Translations under genes and position numbers: made by a program
Shown: one piece after another, positions 24,728 to 33,137 of the stretch
How the letters are laid out: each line of letters begins with the position of its first letter
Position numbering within the stretch: the stretch's first letter is position 1
Source of the DNA: Nocardiopsis sp. CNT312
GTDB taxonomy: Bacteria; Actinomycetota; Actinomycetes; Streptosporangiales; Streptosporangiaceae
Reading direction: 5' to 3'
Length of the DNA: 64,000 nt
Assembly (NCBI RefSeq): GCF_000515115.1
Contig: NZ_AZXF01000018.1
Span: 204-64,203, forward strand
Notes under the pieces: model-generated
Databases searched by the model: none
The model's input: only the letters and a program-made list of their open reading frames with translations
Told to the model about the DNA's origin: nothing

Positions 24728-25416
24728 GAGGCCCGCGCCAGGGGCTCGGCCGTGATGGGGCGGACCTGGAGCACGATGACCGCCGCGCCGGTCCACGCCC
24801 ACTCGACGTCGACGTCGAACCCGAAGTGGTCGGCCAACAGCAGGCACACCCGGCGCAGGCCGCGTGTGAGGGCCAGAGCGGGGACGGGGTGGCCGGTGGT
24901 GTCGACGGCGATCCGTGGGCCCTCGGCGCGGGCGCGGAGCTGCGGGGCCTCGCCGGCGGTCACCCCGTCCGGCCGTCGGGTGGCCTCGACCAGCACACAG
25001 CGGTTGTGGGTGAAGGCCACGCCGTAGAGGAGCGCGTCGATCTGCTCCTGGACGAGGATGCAGGCCCCGGCCGCGCCGTCGATGTTGTGGGCGGTGGTGA
25101 AGTCCTGGTCAATCACCCGCACCAGCGCCTGGGCGTCCGGTGGGCAGTTGAGTACGGAGAGGGTGCGTCCGGCCTGGGCGGTGTCCGGCAGGTCCTCGCG
25201 GGCGCTGGTGCGGAGCACGACCCGGTGGGGCCGGTACAGGCGCAGCCAGGTCGCCGTCGCGGTGACGGCTTCGGCGGTCCCGTGGGTGAGGTCCTCGGTG
25301 CGGAGGCAGAGCGCGGGAGGGACCGGCAGGCCCAGGTGCGCGGTCTCGCTCAGCCGGGCGGCCTTGGGGCACCAGAGTCCGGGTTCCAGTTCCTGGGTGA
25401 GCAGGTCAGCGGCCAT
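24724..25416 (-). CDS. Stand-alone PEP-synthase-like ATP-binding domain
   Basis: 230 residues. VVLRTSAREDLPDTAQAG matches the nucleotide-binding Arg loop of the PPDK/PEP-synthase N-terminal domain, CILVQEQIDALLYGVAFTHN matches the second subdomain, and the end DVEWAWTGAAVIVLQVRPIT is the conserved closing strand. The phosphohistidine and PEP-binding domains of full PEP synthase are missing. Together with the coupled HIT-domain partner it looks like a two-gene phosphoryl/nucleotidyl-transfer unit of unknown use. Confidence 0.72.
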   Translation of the reverse strand: MAADLLTQELEPGLWCPKAARLSETAHLGLPVPPALCLRTEDLTHGTAEAVTATATWLRLYRPHRVVLRTSAREDLPDTAQAGRTLSVLNCPPDAQALVRVIDQDFTTAHNIDGAAGACILVQEQIDALLYGVAFTHNRCVLVEATRRPDGVTAGEAPQLRARAEGPRIAVDTTGHPVPALALTRGLRRVCLLLADHFGFDVDVEWAWTGAAVIVLQVRPITAEPLARAS

Positions 25417-25560
25417 CGGCGCACCTGCTGGTCAGTGGTGCCGTCAGGGCAGGGGTGCCCTCGTCGAATCCATCCATGCGCCCACTGTGGCGAGACCGGG
25501 GCGACGAGCCCGTGACCAACCGGTCATAGGTGTGACGACCGCAGGGTCACGGGCTTTGAG

Positions 25561-25592
25561 CAGGTGACGGGAGGCGAGGGCGGCACACACCA
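25561..25592 (+). repeat. Dispersed hairpin repeat, copy B
   Basis: Begins CAGGTGACGGGAGGCGAGGG and continues CGGCACACACC. It is the copy A consensus with the right hairpin arm altered, lying 90 bp upstream of the DUF457-like gene. Confidence 0.4.
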
Positions 25593-25681
25593 GACCTGCC
25601 AGCGTTCCCGGAACGAAACACCTCTGTCCGAGAGACAGTCAGGACGTCTTCCTCTCCCCTTTTCCACGCCCGGAGATACTG

Positions 25682-26440
25682 ATGATGGGTTCATCGCACG
25701 CCGCGACCGGTGTGCTTGCAGGCGCGGCCATCGGTGTGCTGTGCGGTTCCGATCCCGTGGACGTGCTGTCGTGCGCCGCGATCGGAGCGGGTGCCGCGCT
25801 GCTTCCCGATCTGGACGAACCGGGCAGCACCGTGGGCCGGTCGCTGGGTCTAGTGACGGAGAAGGTGTCGGAGAAGCTGCGGGAGGCCTCGCGGCACGTG
25901 TACCAACGCACGGCTACGGATGTGGAGCTGGCCGCGGCCAAGGACGGGGCCCATCGCTACCTGACGCACACGGTCCCCGCGTGTGCGGCCTTCGGCCTGG
26001 TGGCGTTGGTGGTGGCGGCGATCGCGCCGTTGAGCACCGGGCTGGTGGTGTTCGCGATGGCCGCGCTGGGCTTGGGGACGGTAGCCCGGTCCTTGAAAAA
26101 GTGGGGCCCGGCGAGGAAGCGAAGACTCGCGGCATCGGTGATGGCGGTGGTCATCGCGGCTGGTGCGATGTTCGCTGAGGGTGGGGGTCCTGCACCGTGG
26201 TTGATCGGGGTGACGGTCGCCGGCGGCGCGTTGACACACGTTCTGGGTGACTGGCTGACCCGGTCGGGGGTGCCGCTGGCCTGGCCGTTCGTGGTGCGCG
26301 GCAAGAGGTGGTGGATGTTCAGGTCGCCGGTGGCGTTCCACACGGGCAAGAGCAGGGTCGAGGACGGAATCCGGTGGGCGTCGCTGGCGGGCCTGCCGTT
26401 GATGCTCGTCCTGAGCTGGCCTCCACCCACGGTGGGATGA
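25682..26440 (+). CDS. Membrane-bound DUF457/YdjM-like metal-dependent hydrolase
   Basis: 252 residues. The family start SSHAATGVLAGAAIGVL carries the invariant SSH; LLPDLDEPGSTVGR is the LPDxD metal motif, HRYLTHTV supplies His residues, and GDWLTRSGVPLAWPF is the C-terminal D-x-x-T-x-x-G-x-x-x-x-W-P motif. Four to five hydrophobic helices place it in the membrane. A long amphipathic insert (residues 60-90) lies between the metal motifs. The substrate is not known for this family. Confidence 0.82.
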   Translation: MMGSSHAATGVLAGAAIGVLCGSDPVDVLSCAAIGAGAALLPDLDEPGSTVGRSLGLVTEKVSEKLREASRHVYQRTATDVELAAAKDGAHRYLTHTVPACAAFGLVALVVAAIAPLSTGLVVFAMAALGLGTVARSLKKWGPARKRRLAASVMAVVIAAGAMFAEGGGPAPWLIGVTVAGGALTHVLGDWLTRSGVPLAWPFVVRGKRWWMFRSPVAFHTGKSRVEDGIRWASLAGLPLMLVLSWPPPTVG

Positions 26441-26553
26441 GAGAACACACCGAACCCCTCCGATCACGGCCTGTTGTGGCCAACGGCTGCGGAATGTCAT
26501 CGTCCGGTGGTAGGCAGTTAGCGTTCCTTCCTCCCCCAGAATCTGGAGGCGGT

Positions 26554-26652
26554 GTGACCGCGCGCAACTTCAAGGGGCAGTTCTCCTCGTGGCCATCGAC
26601 AGCGTTCTTCATCTTCTGCGGCGTGCTGCTGCTGGCGATGCTCGCCGACTGA
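26554..26652 (+). CDS. 32-residue single-span membrane peptide
   Basis: GTG 26554 follows CTGGAGGCG at an ideal spacing. The peptide has a short basic N-terminus (TARNFKGQF), then STAFFIFCGVLLLAMLAD, one membrane helix that ends at the stop. It lies after the DUF457 gene in the same direction. The strong ribosome binding site and hydrophobic pattern support a real small gene; no homologue is recognised. Confidence 0.5.
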   Translation: MTARNFKGQFSSWPSTAFFIFCGVLLLAMLAD

Positions 26653-26712
26653 CCAGAAGGGCACCCGACCGCTGGAGGGCTACCGCTTCAGAGTGGATCG
26701 AGGTGCGCTAAC

Positions 26713-26742
26713 CAGTGCCGGGAGGCGATCCCGGCGCACGCC
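26713..26742 (+). repeat. Dispersed hairpin repeat, copy C
   Basis: Reads CAGTGCCGGGAGGCGATCCC followed by GGCGCACGCC. CGGGA and TCCCG arms are intact as in copy A. Confidence 0.4.
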
Positions 26743-26860
26743 GAGCCCGACGCAAGACAGCAGCCGCTGGACTCAGCGGACCTGAGCCCCACGTACACGG
26801 CGACAACCCGAGGATGTACGAGGGCGTCCCACATCGAAATCCCTGGCACTGAGGAGCGCC

Positions 26861-27160
26861 GTGTCCCCTGTTCAGATCATCCGCACGATAGCCATGGCCC
26901 TGATCGTCGGCGGCACAGCCCTCGGGCTGGTTCCCAGCGGGTCCTGTGGGGCGGGCTGGTGGAGCTTCCCGGGCGGCGACGAACTCTACGGGTGGTTCGC
27001 CTTCGGAGAGGCGCCGCCCAACATCGGAATCGGAGTGTGCGAGACGGCCATGGCACCGGTGGGGTCGTGGGCGATCGCGTTGATCGTGGTCGGGGCGACC
27101 CTGCTCGCGGGGGTGTGGAAGTACACCCGGGACCGGCCAAAGGACGGGCCGGATCATTAG
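26861..27160 (+). CDS. Small two-span membrane or secreted-domain protein
   Basis: 99 residues from GTG 26861 with GAGGAG upstream. There is an N-terminal hydrophobic helix (IIRTIAMALIVGGTALGLV), then an extracytoplasmic-type loop with two cysteines (SGSCGAGWW, IGVCETA) that may form a disulfide, and a second helix (WAIALIVVGATLLAGVW) with a basic C-terminus. Its TAG stop is made from the TTA target duplication plus the first base of the IS5-type element; the empty site would also give TAG, so the insertion did not alter the protein. Confidence 0.62.
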   Translation: MSPVQIIRTIAMALIVGGTALGLVPSGSCGAGWWSFPGGDELYGWFAFGEAPPNIGIGVCETAMAPVGSWAIALIVVGATLLAGVWKYTRDRPKDGPDH

Positions 27161-28009
27161 AGCTCATCTCATTTGGATTCTCGGTAACCTGGCCGCGTGT
27201 CGATGGTTGAACGCCTTGCGCCGGATGAGCTGCGGGAACTGTTCCAGCGAGTGCTGCCCGAGGCGCCCACGCGGCCCCCGGGCGACGGCAGGCGCAGACA
27301 CGGGGACCGTGAGGTGTTGGCCGCGATCGTCTTCGTGGCCACGTCCGGCCGTACCTGGGCGCAGCTCCCTCCGGTGTTCGGCCCCTCCGGGCCCACCGCG
27401 CACCGGCGCTTCAGCGAGTGGACCCGGGCCCGGGTCTGGGCCAAGCTGCACCGGCTGGTCCTGGACGAACTCGGTGCCCGCGGCGAGGTGGACTGGTCGC
27501 GGTGCGCGATCGACTCGGTGAACATGCGTGCTCTCAAAGGGGGGGACCTGACAGGTCCGAATCCTGTCGATCGGGGCAAGAGTGGCGCGAAGATCCACTT
27601 GATCACTGATCGAACCGGACTTTCGATCTCGATGGCGATCTCGGGTGCGCACCTGCACGACAGCCAAGCTTTGCAACCGCTGGTGCGGGCGATAGCGCCC
27701 GTCAGGTCCCGGCGAGGCCGCAGGCGGCGCAAGCCGGGCAAGCTTCACGGGGACAAGGGCTATGACTACGACCACCCGCGCCGGTGGCTCCGTGAACACG
27801 GGATGGTCCATCGCCTGGCCCGCAAGGGTGCGGAGTCCTCGAAGCGGTTGGGGCGGCACCGGTGGCAGGTCGAGCGGACCATGGCCTGGCTGGCCGGATG
27901 CCGCCGCCTGCACCGCCGCTACGAGCGCAAAGCCGAGCACTTCCTCGCGTTCGCCGACATCGCCCGCACGTTGATCTGCCTCCGCAGACTCACCAAATGA
28001 GATGAGCTC
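27160..28009 (+). mobile_element. Complete IS5-family element (IS1031/IS427-like)
   Basis: Perfect 17-bp terminal inverted repeats GAGCTCATCTCATTTGG (27160-27176) and CCAAATGAGATGAGCTC (27993-28009). A 3-bp target duplication TTA flanks it at 27157-27159 and 28010-28012. The element is 850 bp and holds a single intact transposase gene. The clean ends and duplication point to recent, possibly active transposition. Confidence 0.92.
27197..28000 (+). CDS. IS5-family transposase
   Basis: 267 residues from GTG 27197. The N-terminal DUF4096-like region (LAPDELRELFQRVLPEAPTR, TWAQLPPVFGPSGPTAHRRF) is followed by the DDE domain: WSRCAIDSVNMRALKGG with the first Asp, LHGDKGYDYDHPRRWL with the second, and RWQVERTMAWLAGCRRLHRR with the catalytic Glu in the Y/R-x-x-V-E-R motif. 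It is uninterrupted in one frame, without the programmed frameshift some relatives need. Confidence 0.92.
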   Translation: MSMVERLAPDELRELFQRVLPEAPTRPPGDGRRRHGDREVLAAIVFVATSGRTWAQLPPVFGPSGPTAHRRFSEWTRARVWAKLHRLVLDELGARGEVDWSRCAIDSVNMRALKGGDLTGPNPVDRGKSGAKIHLITDRTGLSISMAISGAHLHDSQALQPLVRAIAPVRSRRGRRRRKPGKLHGDKGYDYDHPRRWLREHGMVHRLARKGAESSKRLGRHRWQVERTMAWLAGCRRLHRRYERKAEHFLAFADIARTLICLRRLTK

Positions 28010-28590
28010 TTAGCCGTCTCTGACGACACCGTGGTGTCGAGGATGGCATGGACGCAACGCAACAGGTCGTTCCTGAGGTCGCCGGTGATACCCAGCAGCT
28101 CGGAGATGACGCGCACCGGGAGGAAACAGGCGAACCCGGCGCGGAGGTCGACCGCCTCGCCCGGGACCGTGTCCGCGAGGTCGGCGACAAGGTCCTAGGT
28201 GAGCGCTCTGGTGCGCGGTTCCAGCGCCGCGGTCCTCCTTGCGGTGAAGGCCTTGGCGACGAGCTTGCGCAGCCTCCTGTGCTCGTCCCCGTGGTCCGTG
28301 ATCATGTTCCGGTCGCCCACCCACAGTGCGAGCGGCCGGGTCCGGGCCCGTTCGCTCTCTCCGTTCCCCCACACGGGCCAGTGCTGGTAGGTGTCGCGGG
28401 AGGCCCGGTCGTCGGTCAGGAGCTGCTTGATCAGGGCTTGGTCGAGCAGCATCCAGGTGCGTACCCCCTCCGGGGAGTTCCACACGAGCCGTTCGGCCCC
28501 GCTCACGGAGCCGAGCGATCTCGCCATGGACGTCCTGCCCAGAGGCGTCAACAGCGAAGGGGCATCCCCCACGGAATCCATGTCGCTCAT
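28010..28590 (-). pseudogene. Cytochrome P450 N-terminal fragment
   Basis: Reading from ATG 28590 (MSDMDSVGDAPSLLTPLG) the N-terminal third of an actinomycete P450 is recognisable, including the helix-C stretch ITDHGDEHRRLRKLVAKAFT. A TAG at 28195-28197 interrupts the frame, after which the same frame continues LRAGFACFLPVRVISELLGI to the IS5 boundary. The I-helix, ExxR and heme-Cys regions are absent. The sequence beyond the IS does not continue it, so truncation preceded the IS insertion. Confidence 0.78.
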
Positions 28591-28696
28591 ACTCAGGGCT
28601 CCCGCGTCAGAGTTAGGGGGTTTCCGGTTCGAAGCCCTTCATCGTTGGTGTGGAGGTCGTGGTTGGTCATCGTCACCGTGGTTGTTGCCTGCCCTC

Positions 28697-28766
28697 GCCC
28701 TGCTTGTGCCAATTAGTGAAGGTTATTCCCTGGTGTTCCACTTGGGCCTGACTCAGAGGGATGCCC
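28697..28766 (+). repeat. 70-bp direct repeat, copy 2
   Basis: Starts GCCCTGCTTGTGCCAATTAG and runs to CAGAGGGATGCCCGC. It matches 18781-18850 with about ten differences. Copy 2 directly abuts a transposase scrap, favouring a mobile-element end. Confidence 0.5.
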
Positions 28767-28870
28767 GCGTCCGGGGCCAGGCGGTGCACGCACCCGGCCT
28801 CGTGGAACCAGCGCAGGGCGAAGAGGGCTTGGCGGAACGGCACCAGGGCTCGGGAGCCTTTTCGGGGTGG
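28767..28870 (-). pseudogene. Transposase N-terminal scrap (IS5-type DDE family)
   Basis: The minus strand reads RALVPFRQALFALRWFHEAG then CVHRLAPDAGI. This resembles the helix-turn-helix start of actinomycete DDE transposases, whose members continue SQATGYRYLHE; here the match ends after DAGI at the boundary with the 70-bp repeat. Only about 33 residues are preserved. Confidence 0.5.
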
Positions 28871-29127
28871 CGATCCTGCGGCGGTGGGTGGCCAGATGTC
28901 GGGCGGGAACCTCGACCACGTGGCGGGGATGTCGAGCGTGGCAGAATTAGGGGGCCAACGTGGGGCCTCTGGTTCAACGGACGATCTTGTGGAAGAGAAC
29001 CGTCCCACCAGGGGCTTCACGCCTGTGTGCGGTGATTCCCCAATGTCTACTCCCGTCTCTTTCGCGAACTTGATCCGGTTTCCTGGTCCGCGTTTCGCTG
29101 AGAAAACCTCACTGGAGGACACCGGCT

Positions 29128-30855
29128 TCACCTGTCGCCCTCCTTTGCTGGGATGCGGACAGTGAGCAATGCAGCATCGTCGTCATTGGTGTCTGGACGC
29201 GCACGTTCCAGTAGGTGGTCAGCGAAGGAATTCAGGGAGCGGTGTGCGAGGGACGCCGCGTGCTGGCGCATGCGCCTCAATCCTGTTTCCAGTGACTGTC
29301 CTCGGGCTTCGACCAGGCCGTCCGTGTAGAACAGGAGCGTCGATCCGGGCGGCAGGACAACGCGCGCATCGGCACGCGGACACGGCACCCCCGTACCGAG
29401 AAGGATCCCGTTGCCCTCTTCGAGGTACTGGGTTATACCGTCATGATGGATGAGGAGGGGCGGGGGATGGCCGGCGCTCGCCCACAGAAGTTCCCACTGT
29501 CCGACCTTGTTGACCTTCAGATGACCCAGGACGAAGGTGGCCATGGAGACATCACTGATGCGCTCGAGGGTTTGGTCCAGGCGCTCGATCGTGCTATGAG
29601 GGGCTTGCTCCTGGGCCCAGGCATAGGCTCGGAGCATATTGCGAAGCTGAGCCATGCCGGCTGCTGCTTCCAAGTCGTGACCGACGACATCACCGATGAC
29701 CAGAGCCGTGTCGCCGCCGGGCAGAGGGAACGCGTCGTACCAGTCACCACCGACGTGTGAGACGTCCGGGGCAGGCAGGTACCGAGCTGTCATCTCCAAT
29801 CCCGACAGCTGTGGGAGCTGGGGCAACAGGTAGCGTTGCATGGTCTCGACGACTTGGCGTTGGCGCTGGTAGTGGCGTGCGTTCTCCAAGGCGATGCCGA
29901 TACGCCGGGCGATGTCCTCGAGAAGAGAGAGGTCGCTCCGAACAAAAGGATGATGCGATCCCACACGCCCCAGAGTCATAGCGCCCAGCACTTCGCGTGG
30001 CCCGCGGATGGGAGCGATGGCCGCGGTGTTGATACCTGTCACCTCGAACAGCTTGCGCTGCTCCACCGCGATACCCGTATCGGGAGGCCCAGAGTAGATT
30101 TCACGGTTGACGAGGGTGGAAGCGGCGCCTCGCAAGGCTTTGGACAGGGGCATACTCGAGGTTTCGGGCACCGGAGGCATCGGTCCCTGCAGGTCTTGGC
30201 GTACTGTGATTTTCCCGTTGTTCGCGTGGGCCACCAAAGAGCGAGAAACCTCGTCGTTTTCGGTGATCAAGTCGATGACCACCCAGTCCGCGAGGCCTGG
30301 AAGCATCAATTCCACCACCCACATCAAAGACTTTTTCACATCAACGTTGCTAATCAGATGTGCGGTGGTGTCGGCCAGCAGAGCCAGTCGTTCTATTTCC
30401 GACAGTGTCCGTCGGGGCGAGGCGGATCGCTCAGGGTTCCCCTCATCCTGTTCGACAGCCTGGAAGACGATCAGTTCGGTGATCTGAGAAGTGTCGGAGG
30501 CACAGGGGACAGCGGACCACACCACAGGAAGAAGCGTGTCGTCACCTCGCTGGAACCAGGACTTTCCGGAGCGCGAGAAAGGACTTGACAATTCCTCATG
30601 GGAAACGTCGAGTTTTTTCTTGGCAACCATGTTCCCTTGGGCATTGCGGTGTAGCAGCTCCTGGGCGTCGCGCCCGATCAGGTCATCGGCGGAGCAGGCC
30701 AGCAGTCGCAGGGCAGCGGAGTTTACCGCGACGAGGCGCTCCTTCTCGTCGACAGCGTACACACCCGCGCTTATACAGTCCAGCGCCTCTTCAAGGGACC
30801 GGTGCCGACCTGACACATCGGACAAATCGCTCCATGTATCAGGATTATCGCTCAT
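29128..30855 (-). CDS. PAS-GAF-PP2C (SpoIIE-type) serine phosphatase
   Basis: 575 residues from ATG 30855, preceded by GGGGGAAGGAG. Domain order: PAS (about residues 15-115; LDCISAGVYAVDEKERLVAV), GAF (about 150-310; ERLALLADTTAHLISNVDVK, AIAPIRGPREVLGAMTLG), then the PP2C domain (about 330-570) with the metal motif HVGGDWYDAFPLPGGDTALV, IGDVVGHDLEAAAGMAQLR and LLFYTDGLVEARG. This is the RsbU/SpoIIE class that dephosphorylates anti-sigma-factor antagonists in response to a ligand or redox signal. No antagonist or sigma gene is nearby; the HATPase at 6238 is the only possible partner in the window. GC bias is weaker than in neighbours. Confidence 0.9.
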   Translation of the reverse strand: MSDNPDTWSDLSDVSGRHRSLEEALDCISAGVYAVDEKERLVAVNSAALRLLACSADDLIGRDAQELLHRNAQGNMVAKKKLDVSHEELSSPFSRSGKSWFQRGDDTLLPVVWSAVPCASDTSQITELIVFQAVEQDEGNPERSASPRRTLSEIERLALLADTTAHLISNVDVKKSLMWVVELMLPGLADWVVIDLITENDEVSRSLVAHANNGKITVRQDLQGPMPPVPETSSMPLSKALRGAASTLVNREIYSGPPDTGIAVEQRKLFEVTGINTAAIAPIRGPREVLGAMTLGRVGSHHPFVRSDLSLLEDIARRIGIALENARHYQRQRQVVETMQRYLLPQLPQLSGLEMTARYLPAPDVSHVGGDWYDAFPLPGGDTALVIGDVVGHDLEAAAGMAQLRNMLRAYAWAQEQAPHSTIERLDQTLERISDVSMATFVLGHLKVNKVGQWELLWASAGHPPPLLIHHDGITQYLEEGNGILLGTGVPCPRADARVVLPPGSTLLFYTDGLVEARGQSLETGLRRMRQHAASLAHRSLNSFADHLLERARPDTNDDDAALLTVRIPAKEGDR

Positions 30856-31403
30856 AGCAACTCCTTCCCCCATGGCCTCGATCGCGCACCTACCCAGGTC
30901 GGAGATCAATCATATCCAGCACCTACCCAATACTTCTGCAAAGGACCACTCTGCTCAGGCAGGAAACCAGAGAAACCCATGCCTGAGTCGTGTGCGAGAG
31001 CGGGTCTCACGATGGCCGGTACTGGTGAGACTCTGGCGTTCACGGGTTTTCTTTGACACCGACTCAAAGTCAACCATGAACACCCCAAAAAATTTTCAAT
31101 ACGACACCCTGTGCGGTGATCTTGGCTTGCTTCGGTCGAATCGGAAAAGCGTGCGGCATCGGTCCGCGCACCCTAGTCAACGCCCAGACTCTCGAAGCAG
31201 ACGCCATCGCGGTAACCGGGGACCTGTGCGAACAGGACGCCTCCGTCTGGCACTGGAAACATCCGGCCCCCGTAACTGCTCCCGGCAGCTCGCGATGAGC
31301 AGCGGCTGAGAGCCCCAGCGCTCCGGGGACATGGCGGCTCAGTTGGCGCTGATCCAAGTGCTTTGCGCTTGAAATACCGCGTGTTAGTTGCTCCCTTGTT
31401 GGT
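30856..31403. other. Intergenic region between phosphatase and IS630 remnant
   Basis: No supported gene. The 30900-31100 part is relatively AT-rich (AAAAAATTTTCAATACGACAC near 31085) and should hold the phosphatase promoter. The last 100 bases are probably the upstream end of the IS630-type remnant. Confidence 0.45.
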
Positions 31404-31800
31404 ATGTCGTCCCAGGCCCTTCCCCCCATACCGATCACGCTATCGGCCGATGAACGCGCTGAACCGGAGCGCCGGGCCGCCTCACCGGATCAGCACCCGG
31501 CCGAACGGGACCGCATCATCATGGCGTGCGCTGAAGGGCTGTCCAACGCAGAAGCCGCACAAGCGGTCGGCGTCACCTCCACCACGGCGTCCAAGTGACG
31601 CCGCAGGTTCGCCGCCCAGCGCTTGGCCGGGCTAGCCGATACCGCCCGCATCGGCCGACCCAAGGCCGACCTGGGCGTGGATGGGGGAACCGTGAACCGT
31701 TGGCGGGCCCGGTTCATCGCCCGGTGCCTGGACGGGCTGCACGACGAGCCCCGCCGGGGCCGACCGCCCGCCGGAACGGTGGTGATGGGGACGGCGGTGT
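31404..31800 (+). pseudogene. IS630-family transposase remnant
   Basis: The frame reads ITLSADERAEPERRAAS and IIMACAEGLSNAEAAQAVGV then TSTTASK, followed by TGA at 31596-31598 where relatives have Trp (SKWRRRF). The same frame continues RRRFAAQRLAGLADTARIGR and, after an internal deletion, NRWRARFIARCLDGLHDEPR. No DDE residues remain. This is a dead N-terminal piece at the left edge of the AmCP-type cluster. Confidence 0.75.
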
Positions 31801-31919
31801 CCGCGCCCGGCCCTCGGCGGCACCCGCTCCCGGAGCCGCCACCTGCTGCCGCCGACCGGTCTCGCGGCGGTGGTACCGGCGGGAGTGCTCGCCGACCGCG
31901 GCGGCCGGGGCGGCGGGGG

Positions 31920-33137
31920 TCAGGGGCCGTCGAGACCGGAGGGGTCACGGCCGAGGCCAGCGGGTGTCACCCAGTCGAACTCCGCGTAGACCGCCGGGCC
32001 TAGACCTGTCGACTCGGCGACCTGCTCGCGCAGCCGGTTGGAGGTGAACCCGCCGATGACGTTCATTTCGGCGTCCCGGTACAGGCGCTCCACCTCGTGC
32101 CCCTTGGTGACACCGGCCGCGCCGTGGATTTGGACAGCGCGCACCACCACCCCGACCGCCATCTCTGTGGCATAGATCTTGAGCTTGGCGATCAGGTCCC
32201 GGGCCGAACGGCCCGCGACACGCTCGTGCAGGGCCCGGCGGGCGAGCAGCCGGGCCGCGTCGATCTGGGCACGGGACTCGGCGAGCTGGGCCTGCACCCC
32301 CTCCATGTGCGCCAGCGGACGGCCGAACGAGACCCGCTCCTTGGCATGCCGCACCGACGCGGCCAGCGCCGACTCTGCGATGGCGATGGCCGAGAACGAG
32401 GTCTTCAGCCACCCCCAGGCCATCCCCTCGGCCAGTTCCTCGAAGGGCACCGGGACGACGTCGGCCGCGTCGACGTGCGCGTCTGTGAAGACGATGCCGC
32501 CCCAGGGCATCCCCCGCAGCCCCATGTGCGGGATGTCGTAGCGGCGGACGCCGGGCTGGCGCAGGTCCACGAAGGCCAGGCACCAATCCGGCCCGTCGTC
32601 CCCCGGCGGCTTCTCCCGTCGAGCCAGGGTCACAGCCACGTCGGCGACCGGCGCGTTGGAGATACGGGACTTCTCCCCGCTGATGTAGAATCCGCCCCCG
32701 GGCGTGTCAGCCGGGCGCACGGCGCTCCGGAACGTGGAGGCGTCACTGCCGGCCTCCGTCTCGACCACCGCGAACGCGGCCAGCCTGCGCCCCTCCACCA
32801 GGGAGCGGACCAGGTCCCCGTGCCGTTCGGTGCCCCCGTAGGTGAAGATCAGCTTGGCGCACAGCAGCGCCGACACGGTCGCCGTCCAGTAGGTGCCCGG
32901 GCAGGCCCGTGCCAGCGCCTCCAGCGCCGCTGCCTGGGTGGCGGGGCTCCCGCCGGTGCCGCCGACCGCCTCGGGATGGAACAGCCGCAGGTATCCGCTC
33001 TCGACGATCTCCGTCCAGTTCTGCGGCGGCATCCTCCCCTCCTCATCGGTGCGTGAGGCCCGGGACGCGATGCCAGGGAAGCTCCACACTGTGTCGAGCG
33101 GCGGGCGGATCGGTTCGGTTCCGGTCGTCATGTTCAC
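31920..33137 (-). CDS. Acyl-CoA dehydrogenase family protein (copy 1)
   Basis: 405 residues, taking GTG 33137, which overlaps the upstream stop by GTGA (an ATG two codons on is an alternative). Flavoprotein landmarks: AFAVVETEAGSDASTFRSAV (FAD/substrate strand), GEKSRISNAPVADVAVTLAR, GRPLAHMEGVQAQLAESRAQ and the C-terminal QIHGAAGVTKGHEVERLYRD, where the Q-x-x-G-G-x-G motif is altered to Q-I-H-G-A-A-G. The position of the usual catalytic Glu is not obvious, so it may act as a hydroxylase or oxidase of the acyl-CoA-dehydrogenase fold. Confidence 0.82.
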   Translation of the reverse strand: MNMTTGTEPIRPPLDTVWSFPGIASRASRTDEEGRMPPQNWTEIVESGYLRLFHPEAVGGTGGSPATQAAALEALARACPGTYWTATVSALLCAKLIFTYGGTERHGDLVRSLVEGRRLAAFAVVETEAGSDASTFRSAVRPADTPGGGFYISGEKSRISNAPVADVAVTLARREKPPGDDGPDWCLAFVDLRQPGVRRYDIPHMGLRGMPWGGIVFTDAHVDAADVVPVPFEELAEGMAWGWLKTSFSAIAIAESALAASVRHAKERVSFGRPLAHMEGVQAQLAESRAQIDAARLLARRALHERVAGRSARDLIAKLKIYATEMAVGVVVRAVQIHGAAGVTKGHEVERLYRDAEMNVIGGFTSNRLREQVAESTGLGPAVYAEFDWVTPAGLGRDPSGLDGP

